Source of the DNA: Stercorarius parasiticus
Taxonomy: Eukaryota; Chordata; Aves; Charadriiformes; Stercorariidae
Reading direction: 5' to 3'
Assembly (NCBI GenBank): GCA_013396915.1
Contig: VWZL01000808.1
Coordinates: 930,001 to 994,000 of the forward strand
DNA length: 64,000 nt
Part shown: piece by piece, positions 12,167 through 25,200 of the stretch
Layout: each line of letters begins with the position of its first letter
How positions within the stretch are numbered: the stretch's first letter is position 1
Program-made: the position numbers and the translations under genes
The notes under the pieces: generated by a model
What the model saw: the letters and a program-made list of their open reading frames with translations, nothing else
Told to the model about the DNA's origin: nothing
Databases searched by the model: none

Positions 12167-13944
12167 GTAAGTAGAAGTTCAAGCTCAAAAAATAAAGTGA
12201 GTACGTTCTGACTGAAGTACTTAATTTTATCTTCTGATACATCCTCACAGGAAAACAATCAATGAACATATGTATCAAGTCTCTACCATTACTTGTCTTC
12301 ACAAATATCTAGAGTTTTAAATATATTACAGGACATGGAAAACTAAATAATTCAAACGCATTCCTATCATAACCCAACTGTGACTGTGGGCATGTTCCAA
12401 AGCCCTGTGAATTCAATTAAAAAAAGTTAGAAGTGATCACCAGCTTCCAATGGACTTCATATCAAGCCAAAGAATCATTAGTACAGGATATTATCAAGTC
12501 AAATGGAAACACTCTGAAGTTATTACTTCCGAGACATGCTTTGTATCTTCTCACTCCTGGGAGCTCATTGCCTCCCATCCTCAAAATCTTCTTCCCCTTT
12601 TTACCTCTCACTGCAAAGGGCGGCAGAAGAGATGTCGAACCTGATTCTTTCCCCCCAACCACAGGCAAGCACAAGCCTTACGACTGCTTGCCTTCCAACA
12701 CTTCACAAGCAATCTCCCCGAGATCTGTAACTCTGATCCCAAGAGCTGCTTGATAGCAGACAACCCTCAACCAAGCAACATTCCCAGCAGGCACAATTAA
12801 TCAAGAGGATGAGTGGCAAGCAAGCACATTCAGCTGTGTTCAAAAGCTTATTTCAGAATATCTGATCACACAACAGAAGCAAGGCACAGCTTGGGGCCTG
12901 AGCTGGAAGAGCCAGAGCTTCCATCAGCATCATGGAAATATAACAAGAGACTAAATTCCCCTTAGGAAATTAAGTTCTCCCCTGCTATGCAGTGTCAGCC
13001 CACCAAGTTGACTTGGTCCTTGGTAAAGAAATCGGTGGAGGTACTAGCTAGGAGAAGGGAAGGTGGCAGGACATTTTACGAAGGCCCACGCATTACCTTC
13101 TGCCACACTGAAAAACATACTTTACTTTCAGCTTTCCCCTGCCTTCACTATTGCAGTTTATCTTCATCTCAACCGTATTCTGCCTCCCCCTGCGTATTCC
13201 TTCGGGTTTCTGCCTCTTAATTTAAACTTACTCCTTCCTCCTCTTCCTTCTTTTTCTAATTACTGAGCTTCTCCTGTTAACCCTAAACAACAGTAAAGAA
13301 ACAATAAAGCAACCACCTGCCTCATCCTTCAGTCAAAAGCACTTTGGGGGAAAGTTCAGCCTTTACTTGTTGACTTCCATTGATCACCATTAAACAAGCT
13401 AATGAGCAAACATACATGCATACACATGTATTTATAGATTAAATACTACTTAGCTTTCCACAAACTTCAGAATATTTAGCTGCATTTTTAGCCAATGCTG
13501 TTTTTAAAGACAGTAATTCCATTTGGAATGGGACTGGTGATGCACAAAACTGAGTGGTCACACGATGCAAAATGTTTTGCCCTTTTTTAAAGCCACATGG
13601 CCTCTTAAACAGAAAACCAGCTTACGTTCAGCTTCAAGATACCATTTTTCTATAGAACCCCTGGGAATTCCCACTCCACTTTTGAAATAAATAATAATTT
13701 AACATATTGTAAGGAGCAGAACATCAAACAGCAGCAGCATCCTAAGGGGAATATGTCTGGTGTTCCAAAAATATAACCTTCAAAATCAGTAACTGAGAAA
13801 TTTATACTTATATAGAAACTTTCCTAAGAACAGCATAGGAAAAGTATTACTAAGGTACAGTGTGTTCGCAAAGCAATAACACTGCTAACACAAGACGCAA
13901 ACTTTTCTGAAAGAAATGAGCAGCATAATGGAAAGGCACATGCT

Positions 13945-13989
13945 TGATCATATACTGAGAGCCGTATACGTGATCATATACTGAAAGCC
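13945..13989. repeat. Imperfect local duplication of a 19-bp unit
   Basis: TGATCATATACTGAGAGCC (13945-13963) recurs as TGATCATATACTGAAAGCC (13971-13989), one mismatch, offset 26 bp. Each unit contains a TGATCA palindrome. Probably slippage. Confidence 0.85.
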
Positions 13990-14177
13990 ACTATATAAAG
14001 TAATTTGGAATAATTAAAGATATAATAACCTCTGACAGCTGTGCTGCTCTGTCTCTGGATTTAAAACAGAAATAGGCTTGTAATTTTGGGGGGGCTTTGT
14101 TTCCCTGTAGGAAGGAGCCTTACAGAGCAGCTGATTTACAGCACCCTTTGGTTGGATGACATGGGACAGCACTGGGG

Positions 14178-14195
14178 ACACACACACACACACAC
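14178..14195. repeat. (AC)9 microsatellite
   Basis: Nine uninterrupted AC dinucleotides. A short, potentially polymorphic marker. Confidence 0.95.
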
Positions 14196-16463
14196 TGAAG
14201 AGCCACTGCACATCGAGTGTCATCGGGCACAGCCAACACACTTACTGCATGCTGAACCACAGCGCCCAACTGTTAATACGCATTCACTTAAAAAAATCAG
14301 TCCAGGAGCATTTTAAATGCTTCCTTCTCCATCTCCCCATGGGAGGCTCGAGAAACTAAACCTGGAAAAAGCCTCTCGGCAGGACACTGATGTAGTTCAG
14401 CCACCTTGCTGCGATCAACAGAGCAGGGGTGGCCCTGGCACAGCTCCCCCTCTCTGCTAAGACACAGCCAATTCGTTAGCATGAAATTTTCAAAAGAGGA
14501 ACTAAAGATTATTTTTTTCCTTTTCTTTCACAAATTTGGGTTAGCCTGACTTTTCCCAGCTGTTATCTCAAGAAAATAGCAGCTTTTTTCGTGGGAGCTC
14601 CTCTCTCCATTACAGGAGCAAAACAAAAAAAGCCCAAGTATTTTGGTCTAGATTCTAACAGCTTACAAAAGCTGTATTTTTTTAGCTCTCTCCTCTATTT
14701 ATCCTTCATCTCTTCCCATATGCCCGAAGAGGACCTTTGTGATCCCAACTGACTGAATCACTTGTGCTGACACTCCCTTTATCCTGAGATACTCTCTACA
14801 CATACAAAATGGAGATGGTGGAAATTAAAAGAGGTAAAAAGAAAGAGATGCAGAAAAAGAAAAGACCTAACAAGTCAATATGCCGCCTTTCTCCACGTTC
14901 CCACGTAACTCCGAATGCATCAGAGACTCCTTGCCAGACTACTGAGCTGTGATGGATGCAGTTCTCTTAGAAGTGGCCGACAAAGACACAACATTGAAAA
15001 TAAGCTTAACATCTTTTTATAAACTTCAGAAATATATAATCTTTTTGAGTTTCAAATACCTTAAGACTTAAAGAATGCACTCTACTTGCATGATAATAAC
15101 CATAATTAGTGTGAGAAATCATCTACTGTCAGAAACTAATATCTCCAACCAAGTCTATTAAATTCAATATATTTTCATTAGTTATAATAGACAGAGACTT
15201 GGCTTTTAACTGACTTCCACAATATATTCATTGTTATTACTAGCACTATACAAGATAATGGAAAAGCGGGTAGGGAGAAATGGAAGATTTAAAAACACAC
15301 CATGAAAGGAAGGTCTCCATTTTCTCCGTAGAAAGCTGCCGAAAAGTTGTATAAATCACCTCTCTCAGTCTGACAGACCCTCTGCATTTTCAATCAGGCC
15401 TCCTATTAGCTATTACAGAACGTACAAGGAACTTGAATATACTGTAAGCCAGAAGGCTTATGTTTTAATGAAAGAAATGTTATATTCAGCAGCTTACATA
15501 AGTAAACTTACTTCAAAGAATTCTCATGAACTGTGATTTCAAAGTGAAGTGAAAAAAATGAAGTCAAATTCTTCTGTGACTTGGACCCAAGTAAGCTCCA
15601 AACCCATAAAATAAAAGGATACCTTGACCCAAGGCATGAGTTCTTTCATACTCCTAATAAAGACCTGCTGAAAGAAGCCCCACGCTGCTTCCTCAAAGAG
15701 CACGCAACATTTCATCTCCATTATTCCCCCTGCAAGAAGCCATTTCTGTATGGATCTATTTTCCTTAAAGAGCTGAAGAATTAGCCATTTATATTTTCCA
15801 ACTACCATTCAGAGTATTTATCTTCTTGAGTGATATGATATTACATAGTAATACAATTATTGGAAATTAATTACATGAAATGGCTCCCAAAAGAATTACT
15901 CCATGCATCGCACATTTAGTTATGAATATTTTTGTAGTGCCACTAAATATGGAAGATACTCCATCTGTGTATGCTGATGTATTTCAGATAATAATCCCAT
16001 GGCACAACCCATTTCTTTCTAAAAATCTCTCTATAAAGACAACTGCGCTTCGAGTGTTTCAGCTCACTTCCATTACACCACATGATGATTGCCAAATAAT
16101 AGCAATGATTGTAGGCAGAAAGAAAAATACAGAATTAAGGGCACAACAACACACTTAACTCTGCTGGAGTGGTTCGTGTTGTTGGTTTTTGTTTTTTGGT
16201 TTTTTTTTTTAATCAACACTTGTTATATTCCATGATTTGTTTACAAGTACAGTATGAAAAAGCGGATGAATCTGCATAACTGCACAGAGCTAGATTATAT
16301 ATGATTTACTTTCACCCCCATATCAGAAAACAATAAACAGTACCTACAAAAATAAATAAATCACCATTTGTTATTTTTAGAATATATTCTTCACTTTATC
16401 TTCTGCTCACTAAACTCAAGCCACCTTACTACACTATCTAAACCAATTCAAGCTTAAGTTTTT

Positions 16464-16753
16464 GATGGGGCCAGGCTCTTTTCAGTGGTGCCCAGCGACA
16501 GGACAAGAGATAACAGGCACAAACTTGAGCATCGGAAGCTCCACCTAAACATGAGGAGGAACTTCTTTACCCTGAGGGTGGCAGAGCCCTGGCACAGGCT
16601 GCCCAGAGAGGTGGTGGAGTCTCCATCTCTGGAGACATTCCAAACCTGCTGGGACACGTTCCTGTGCAACCTGCTCTAGGTGACCCTGCTCTGGCAGGGG
16701 GGCTGGACTAGATGATCTCCAGAGGTCCTTTCCAACCCTATGATTCTATGATT
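16464..16753 (+). mobile_element. CR1 LINE 3' fragment with ORF2 C-terminus (plus strand)
   Basis: From GATGGGGCCAGGCTC at 16464 the sequence is the 3' part of an avian CR1. An intact frame of about 71 codons, ending at TAG 16677-16679, encodes the C-terminal tail of the CR1 ORF2 protein, with [18 protein letters not shown] and a terminal CNLL. A 3' UTR follows with GGACTAGATGATCTCCAGAG, TCCTTTCCAACCC and the terminal TATGATTCTATGATT. The copy is 5'-truncated, as is usual for CR1. Its last 96 bp match the copy ending at 20293 at all but two positions, so both belong to the same subfamily. The absence of stops and frameshifts in the retained part suggests a moderately young insertion. Confidence 0.95.
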
Positions 16754-19599
16754 CCTCAGCAAAAGTAACAGCAGAAGAACACACCTGAAGAACATTCATT
16801 AAATATTTCGCAGTATATACAAAAGGCCTCTCACATGACTTTCTCACTCTTAACAACATGGTAACTGGTAGTAGTAGAGAGTACTAATAGCCAGTTATAG
16901 AAGAGGGGCCTCTAAAAATCTGCTAGTTCAAGGACAACATCACATAAACCCTTTTCATAAGCTTTTCAAGTTCCATCTTCACTCCCTCCCCAGCACCCCA
17001 AATCAACACCAGAACCTAATTTTTTTAGTCTTTTCCAGGTTCACACAAACAGAACCAGCTCACACTCAGCATTTCTATTCCATCTCCCTATCTGATGTAT
17101 GTATGTCCTGTACTGAGGGAGAGCTCTCATTTCTCCAAGGCAGCAACGCCTTCTCTCCTCCAACAGTCCAATAATTCTTTACCTTTCCCAGAGAGATCTC
17201 TCTTGAAGGCAGAAGAGCAGAATCATACGCAATGTTCCAGGAACTCACCTTCTCTCAGACTTTTCTGTTGCTCTCTGAGGCACTACAGCCTGCTCTTCTC
17301 TTTTCTTCAAAGCTACCCACTATCAACTGCTAATCATCATCTTCTCCCTGCCCAGCTAATCACCTGTGAAGCTAGCACACCTGGGTCCCTTCTCCTCGCC
17401 ATCCCCCACAAAATGGCAGCAGCTTTTATTATTCCTCCATTCCACGGAAGACCTATTTCCCCCCTTTATCTCTTCTTACTTGCAGAACTCTGTAACAGAT
17501 TTTGCCAGGTCGCCCACATAATTAGCTCGTCTCATGTAACTCATGACACTCCCAGGCTCCTGCAGACACCTTCCAAAACTTCCAGGGAGATCAGCTGCAT
17601 GGATATCATGCAAAGGGTTTACAAGCCCAAAGTAACAGAATAAAATCTGGGGTTTTCCCTGATTTTTTTTTTTTCTATTAATGGAAAAGCCCCGTGGTAA
17701 ATACCAAAAACCCCTCGGCACTCTCTGATTTCACAAGATATACTACGCCATTCTTTTCATCATTGCACATAAGGAGAAAAACTTATTGCTGATTTTTAAA
17801 GAAACACTGAAAATAAGCCCATCTAATTACCTTAAAAAGTGGGACTTCCACCATCAAAGTCTTAAAATTCTTCACAACTGTTCTTCCCTCATAAGAAAGG
17901 CAGAGATTGCACTAACTGAACACTCACACAATGAAGAAATCAAACTTCTTTACACACTAGTAGTTAAACCACCTTCCTCTAAATTAGTCAAAGTGAAAAA
18001 CGTGCAAGCTCAAAAAGGAAGGACTTTCATTATCATGAACGTAACATGATAAACTATGGTGTATCTCTAGTCTCCAAACAATGTCCCAGTCAGATGCATT
18101 TCTGGGGCAAACCAAAACCAGCCCCCAAAATACCAATGTTAGGGCTACAAACGGAACGACTTGGGCCGCCACTCAGGAGGGTACTGGTTTGGACGTGGCC
18201 CACACTGTACCTGTGGACCCCAGAAAGCAGCCCCAAGAGACAGTACAGAGCCTCGGTGTCCAGAGCAGATACTGCATTCTGAAACAGTAATGCTGAAAAA
18301 AACAGTCCACAGTTCTGGTCAGAAAAGCAATTGTACATACCACCTCCTTCTTTTGGATCCATGACCTCCTTTGGGTATGGGGGGGTCCACAGCCAACAAA
18401 ATATCCCTACTCAAAAACCATCTGAACATGAAGTTAAGCAGAGACATGCTTACATGCTATTGCTGACTGGAAGCCATTGCTCAATTTAGCAACGCAATTA
18501 AATACACGACTATTCAGAAGTGAACTTATATTCGAACCATCTGAACCTTCCTTATGCTTATCATTAAGCAGATTCTAAAAAAGTTGTCTGAAAGAAGTCA
18601 TATGGATCTGATTTTTTAAAAATTATTTACGAGCAAATGTGTAGGGCTAGCTGTCAAAACAAAGGAAACAAATATGTCACACGTAAACAAATCTAAACAG
18701 TCCCCAATTTGCAAAACCTTTGCAGTTTTTGCATTTCTGAACATAACAAAATTCAAATCACGAGCCAGGATGATATGTTTCACATGAACATCAAGAGCAT
18801 CTTTTGTCATTCACAAAGTTGTCATCTACATAAGATTTTATTTTCAATCTACTAAGGATTTTGCTATACCCCGGAGTAGTACATTCAATGTGCAATACCA
18901 CCAGGTGGCAATTTAAAGCACTAATATTTGGATCTTCTTCAGGTGCACATCATCATTCTACCATCAAGCTATACCAAAAACCCCTCACACTGGCAACAAA
19001 TCAGCTACTTACTGCTAGAAGTAGTAACTACTAAAAATCTGTATTTCTATTTTAGATAACATTTTCTATACAGGAACTTTTATTTCTTCATTACCATTTG
19101 TGAAAGTTTCTTACTAACATAGAAAAACGGGTGCAAAAAATGTTCAAAATTTGTTATATATGGAGAGTTTGAGAGATGAGGAACCTCGTTTGAATCTAAC
19201 AGAAAAAGGATTTTGCTACTAAAAAATCATTCAAATTGGAAGCCTCTTTTTTGAAGATGCAGAGAAGCAGGATAAAGAGACCACTGTGGAAAATCTGTTT
19301 ACGGCCCTACCCCCAGGTGTATTTTTCTACCAAACAGAAATTACAAGAATTACAAAGAAGTTGTGGGAGATAGAAGAGAGTATCACTACTTGAGTGAAGG
19401 CTGAAAGCAGCATCGGTGGGGAATATGGGCACAGGAAAAATTTTAACAAATCGCTGTGCTGCCTAAGGATGTTAGGCTGGGTATGGGCAGGAAGAGTTGT
19501 CATAAAGGGAAGGAGCAGCGTAATTTTGCAGACTCTGTAGGTTGTAGATCAAAACAGTTTGGACAGAAAAGCTGGAGAGTTTAAAGAGGCTTCTTAAGT
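16754..19599. other. Non-coding stretch between two CR1 copies
   Basis: No gene identified. It contains a 182-codon plus-strand frame at 17095-17643 in pyrimidine-rich DNA, with no domain and only chance-like composition. A short higher-GC patch lies at about 18090-18300, and a CTCF-type motif at 18898-18910. The rest is AT-rich without recognisable repeats. Confidence 0.55.
18898..18910 (+). promoter_or_regulatory. CTCF-type binding motif
   Basis: CCACCAGGTGGCA fits the vertebrate CTCF core (CCASYAGRKGGCR) at every position. It also contains a CAGGTG E-box. CTCF binds such cores to anchor chromatin loops. The core is a perfect consensus match, but occupancy depends on flanking bases and cell type, which cannot be judged here. 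The motif lies about 0.7 kb upstream of the CR1 at 19.6 kb and outside it. Confidence 0.5.
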
Positions 19600-20293
19600 C
19601 CTGAATGTTTAGGGTTGTGATTAGGGGCACAGAGTCTAGTTGGAGGTCAGTGACGAGTGGTGCTCCCCAGGGGTCAGTACTGGGTCCAGTCCTCTTCAAT
19701 ATATTCAACAATGACCTGGATGAGGGGATAGAGTGCACCCTCAGCAAGTTTGCTGATGACACAAAGCTGAGGGGGGTGGCTGACATACCGGAAGACTGTG
19801 CCACCATACAGAGAAACCTGGACAGGCTGGAGATTTGGGCAGAGAGGAACCTTAAGAAGTTCAATAAGGCCAAGCGTAGGGTGCTGCACCTGGGGAGGAA
19901 TAACCCCATGCACCAGTACAGGTTGGGGGCTGACCTGCTGGAGTGCAGCTCGGTGGAAAGAGACCTGGGAGTCCTGGTGGACAACAGGATGACCATGAGC
20001 CAGCAATGTGCCCTCGTGGCCAAGAAGGCCAATGGCCTCCTGGGGGGCATCAAGAAGAGTGGCCAGCAGGTCAAGGGAGGNNNNNNNNNNNNNNNNNNNN
20101 NNNNNNNNNNNNNNNNNNNNNNNNNNNNNNNNNNNNNNNNNNNNNNNNNNNNNNNNNNNNNNNNNNNNNNNNNNNNNNNNNNNNNNNNNNNNNNNNNGTT
20201 CCTGTGCAACCTGCTCTAGGTGACCCTACTCTGGCAGGGGGGTTGGACTAGATGATCTCCAGAGGTCCTTTCCAACCCTATGATTCTATGATT
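19600..20293 (+). mobile_element. CR1 LINE with reverse-transcriptase core, split by an assembly gap (plus strand)
   Basis: A 5'-truncated CR1 copy. From 19605 a frame stays open for 158 codons up to the N gap and encodes part of the ORF2 reverse transcriptase. It has the [14 protein letters not shown] motif (codons 19-32), then [17 protein letters not shown] with the catalytic FADD at codons 49-52 (19749-19760), followed by typical CR1 thumb-region sequence ([26 protein letters not shown]). After the 117-N gap the 3' UTR runs to the terminal TATGATTCTATGATT at 20293. The 5' boundary is approximate, because CR1 similarity fades just before 19605 where an in-frame stop occurs. It cannot be autonomous without its 5' part. 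The long stop-free frame suggests a relatively recent insertion. Confidence 0.95.
20081..20197. other. Assembly gap (117 N) inside the CR1 copy
   Basis: The run of N lies within the second CR1. In a complete CR1 the missing part (from the thumb region to the CNLL end of ORF2) would be several hundred bases; the copy at 16464-16753 alone has 194 nt just upstream of the same join point. So either the 117-base gap size is wrong or this copy also has an internal deletion. Confidence 0.95.
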
Positions 20294-22070
20294 TTCTTAT
20301 CACAGATTTCAGGCCTGCGTTGTCTGTTATCAGGTAATTTTACAGTCCTAATGGCCTGAGTCAGTTGGAAGATTTAGTAACACATTGATACAAAACGATA
20401 ACAACAACAGCCTCCTTGTTTTGCTGTTACACTTCGTCTCAAAACCTATTCGCATTAGAAATTCCACTACATCAAGCAATAAAACACATAGGATTTATGC
20501 TGCGTGCCTCCTGAAATGAAAGACAGCTCTACAGGGAAGTCAGTTTTAAAAGAACCAAGAAAGATAAGTTTAAAAACTTTCTTTACCCCCACTCCAAAAG
20601 CCTTTGTGAATATTTAGTCAGGAGAGTTACCCAGAAGACCATCAATTGGCATAAGCTGAGAGAAGATATTTAAGTTCAAGGCCTGATCATCTTAATTGGG
20701 AGAAAGAATTAAAAGGCCAAAGTCACTTAAATTTAAAAAGCCCCAATAAATGTTAGATGTCAAATAGGGTCAACACAATGGAGCGGACTCGGCCATCAGC
20801 CTGTAACTGAGGCCTCTTCAAAACCTTCTTTTAAGTTCATTTGTTGCACTTTGTACCACACGAACAGACTGGAACCAGGGACTGCACTGGAAAAAAAGGC
20901 AACTTTGCAATTCCCTCCTTTGACACCTTCACACAAAGGAGGACCCTGAAATACCCTTGTAGGGACGCCTAGTGAGCAGGGAGAGACAGGGAGTCCCGCG
21001 GCCCGCTGGTTTGGGGATGTCTGTTGCAGATCTTCACGTGTCTCCTTTAAAGTATTAAAAGCACCTTAAAAATACACAAGTTAATAACACGTGAAAACCT
21101 TTGTTATGCCGCATAAGCCCACGTCAGTCTCTTGAAAACCGCTTGTTGTCACTTTGATTTTACAAAGGTCTTTACAGCTCTAGCAAGGGAAGACCAGTTC
21201 TGCCGTTAGTACCCCGCCTGATGTCAGGGAAGCTCCAGCATCTTCCTCACTCCCCCAACAACCCACCAGAGCAGACCACCAGTAACGCTGCTTGCCCCCT
21301 GGCAAGGAAACCCAGAAGAGTTTCTTGAGCGTGGTACTTTCTCACTGCATTATTTACAGCCTGCGCTAGGCAAATTTTTTCAAGCAAAATTTTCAAAGGC
21401 AGGATGAATGGATGCAGGGAGGAATCTTAGCAGGAAAACCACAGGAAATTATCACCTAAAAATCTGGTGTCATGAACAGTCTCTCCCTTTATCTGTGCTT
21501 CTCCACGCAGAAGACAAGAATACTGCTAGTTGCTTAACTATCTGCTTAAGTATATTTAATGATGCTTTAACAATTAATGCATTATAGTGCCATTTAAGTC
21601 TTACTAGAGATAACTATAGGCCTTTGAAAGACAACGGACTACGGCTGAATATGTGGAGACCAGATTAACCGAATCATTCAAAAAGGAATCATTTTGAACA
21701 TGTTGTTTAAAGCTGGCAGAGCAAAAGCCCTACAGAAGGCTGAGCAAATAAACCACAAAAATACTTGGACAAAAAGCAAAAGACAACAGAGAGTACATAG
21801 GCAAGCAGAAGAACAGCATCAAGAGAGGTGCAGCTACTTTTCAAAGAAGTGAAAAAATGGAGAATAGAAAAGATGGGAGAAAAATAAAAAAGTCAATTAA
21901 GGCAAGAAAAGTCAAATGTAAGGGAAATTAAAAAATTGTATTAGAAATTTGGGAAAAAATACGATGGGGAGAAAAATACAACTAAGCAAGCCACGCTGCA
22001 AACAGAATTAAGTATAAATACGCTTCCTTTTTGCTGAACTTCCTGGGGCCACAAACCCAGGGATTTTTAC

Positions 22071-22212
22071 CTTGAATCTAGATGTGGCAATAGAGGAATG
22101 CAGTGGAACTCTCCAGCCTGAACGATGCTGTCTACGTATATGAGGGTAGACGCTCTCCCTGTGAAACTTCTGCTGCATCTGACTGAGATTAGGAAATGGC
22201 TTTACATCCAAT
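22071..22212 (-). other. Exon-like segment, minus strand (142 nt), unidentified
   Basis: On the minus strand a strong acceptor with a pyrimidine tract (CCTGCTTTTAACTTCAG) is followed by 142 nt ending at the donor TTCAAG|GTAAAAATCC. Only one of the three frames is open, giving 47 codons (one leading base, then whole codons). The peptide includes PFPNLSQMQQKFHRESVYPH and later HSSIATSRFK. Composition is mixed and not low-complexity, unlike most chance frames nearby. I recognise no protein family. With no flanking exons found, this is a candidate only. Confidence 0.25.
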
Positions 22213-25200
22213 CTGAAGTTAAAAGCAGGAAAGACAAATCAGAACTTCCAATTTTTAGATTTTTCTAACATACACCTCTTTCTGAGGCAGAAGCATAGCT
22301 ATTAAAACCCAAGTCAGTTAACAGGCTGTTAATGACTCAGTAGAGTCTCTTTCATAAAAATTTTGGAGCTAAGTGTTAAAAGTTTGTATTTAAGGAAGTA
22401 ATCAAAAGATGAGTAATTTGTACCGGGACTGGAAAGAATGGCCTACCTTCCTTCATCCTTTCAACCTCTCTTACAAGGAAATACGAGATATATTTAATTC
22501 TTTAACCACCACAGATTTTCTGTGTAGATTTCTTGACAAACAACTGTGCTCTATTCCGAGATTATCTTCCAGTACCTATATATGCAAGGAAAATTTCTGT
22601 ATTAGCCTCTGAGGTCTTTGAACTTTAGATTATTTCATTTTATTCGTTTTTATTAGACTGAAATTTTAAAGGAGCTTTACAACACTTCAGATTGCATAGC
22701 ACAATTTGCGTTACATGAGTCAGGAACCACACGGGGAGCTTTTGTATAGAGCCACAGTGGACCAGTACTGAATATTACCTGAATTTTGGCACCTTTTTGG
22801 TTGGTTGGCATGCTTTAAAGGAGCAATGGCACACTTTAACCCCTGCATTCTGGCTTACTTCGGATCCTTACACAGTTCACCCACGTAACCAACATTTCGT
22901 TTAGCATACTTCAGTTGATAGCACTCTTCAGTTTACAGAGGGGCTAACTGCATCAGGATATTCAAGCTATCTGCTACAAGACACGTAGGTCACAGAAACA
23001 CAGTGTCAGATGAAAGGAGCTAAGCCTGATCTCTCCTTTGTCTCACAGATTACAAACTATTCCAGAGTCTAAAAGCAGATGTGTAAATCCTGATTATTCA
23101 GGACTGCCAGGAGTATCAATTTCTTGCACAAAGGAACACCTGGCACAAAATAAACCTAAACAAGGCTGATGTGAATATTTTTTTAGAGGACTTCCTGGGG
23201 AACGTCTTCGCTTTCCAGCTAGTACCTTCCCCACCCTTCCCTTCCAGTGTGACGGGAAGCTTAGAATCATGCTTAAATCATAATTTAATTAAGATGATTG
23301 ACTAAAATTGCCTACAGAAAGCTATTCTCCAGCCTGCACGTGGCTTAAAACTCAATCCTTAGCTCATAGACGGTGTTCTCCCAATGGTGATTCAGACAGG
23401 CACCATATTGATTCTCCTGCCACATATATAGGCATACCTACAAGTAATACAAAGGCTTAAGCTTTTGCAAAATGTGGCTGTTCAGAAGCATTCATTAGCA
23501 TTTCTGCAACTAGAAGGGATTAATTTGTTTCACTCATGGATATTATCTTATGCTTCTAGTACATTCCAGCCCACATCTATTCAAGCTGAAAACCTTGATC
23601 CTGATCTCCAGGGCCGTTCAGCAGAACAAGTCCTACTTATCTCAACCGGGGATAATATATCCCTTTCTACATGCCAGGCTGCTGCAATCCCTGGGGACCG
23701 TGCGGTCTGTAAAGACCATGGATGACTGCACGTACCAGTCTTGTTCGGAAGGATTTGTCAAATGATTTTTTTGAGCCTGAACACCTTTGCAGCTTTCCTA
23801 TCCAAAAGAACGCTTTCGCAATACATGGCAGGTACAAAATTATTATTTCCCAAGCTTGGATTTCCTTACCTAGGGGATTGACATTGCCTCAAACGCTAAT
23901 AGCAAGTGAGGAAATGTAATTTCCTTAAATACTGTTTTGGTAAGAATATAAGAAAATTGTGATATTCAAACTTAGATGAAAATAATCAACCTATTTACAT
24001 ATTTACTTTACAGAAAAAGCTTGTAACTTATGTGGCTCTATTTCACGTACCTGGATATACGGATCTAAAAAGCTTTGACATAAAAAGTTCATTTCCAATA
24101 GAACATCATTTACCAAACAATAAAAGCTGCTAAATTAAAAGGGAACATCAACTACATGATTGGCTTAAATACACTATGCAATTTCCCCTCCTAAATTTTG
24201 GCTTGAATACTGTTTGACATGTTTCCAGCAAAACGCAACAAGTTTAATTCCCTACTTGTGCCCTGTGCAAGCTACGTGATTTACTTAGAGGAAATCAAAG
24301 TTCTCACAAAGCGTTTGATAATGGACCACCTTCATCAATCACTATGGCATTCTCCTCCCGTGACTTCCTGTGAAGTCTCTGAATGAACCTGCTTCCCCTT
24401 CATCCAAAAGGCAACGTGGGTTTTGTTTAACCTCCCTAACCATAAAACACAGCTCTTCTGTTAATCTGTCATCTACTAATCAAGACTCCATCCGGAAGGA
24501 CCCTGAAGATCCATTAACAGCTGGAATGCTGCATTCAAATCCTGGTCCTTAGCAGAAAAATTACAGATTTTGGAGCTATTACTGGTCCAGGATAATTCTT
24601 CTTCCACAGATGCAGGTGTTTGTGTGAGTAATTTTTAACAGTTGTAGTGCAAAATACAGCATAAATCCCAGAAGTGCTAGTGTAGAACCATCCCATCCAA
24701 AACACATCCATCCCTCTATTAAAGCCAAAACTTTTCAATAAGTATAAACTGTATATATAACAATGGACATCTCTCCAGAGACGTACACAATTGAAACTGT
24801 TGTACCCTTTAGTTACCAACATAATGAAAATATTAGTCTTGACAATGAAAATCAGCTTGTTTTCTGATGGTTACAGATAAAATATTGTGGGAAGCATGCT
24901 GCTGTTCCTATGTAAAATGACAGCTAAACATTAGTATGATAAATTAGAGCTCAGCATTTAGTTAAACAAGATGATTTACCCGTGTTTTCTAGCAGAAGAA
25001 AGTGCCATTTCTTAGGGTGGCTAGGCAACTACTATGTTTCTGAGAGTTTGCACAAATTAATAAATCTTATATCATTTTTATTACCAGTATCTTATTCATA
25101 AGTCACTAATTTTGCTCTGACCTGGCATACAATATGCAAGGTAGGTAGTGGGACAAGTTTTGCTCAATTCAGATTTTTTTCATCATCTCTCAAATGAATT

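Larger units (their letters stand above)
8101..16463. other. Mostly AT-rich non-coding stretch
   Basis: No identified gene. It includes an exon-like tail of a long open frame (8499-8667, +), a G-rich/T-rich tract (9951-10009), a 10-bp tandem duplication, exon-like segments at 10520-10576 (-) and 12137-12166 (+), a local duplication at 13945-13989, a CA microsatellite at 14178-14195 and a T-rich tract near 16180-16213. The segment 12.5-13.3 kb is pyrimidine-rich, which explains its many overlapping open frames. Confidence 0.6.

Noticed and set aside
17095..17643. 182-codon plus-strand open frame
   Set aside because: It lies in pyrimidine-rich DNA, which depletes stops on this strand. The peptide is serine/leucine-rich without a domain, and no splice or promoter context supports it.
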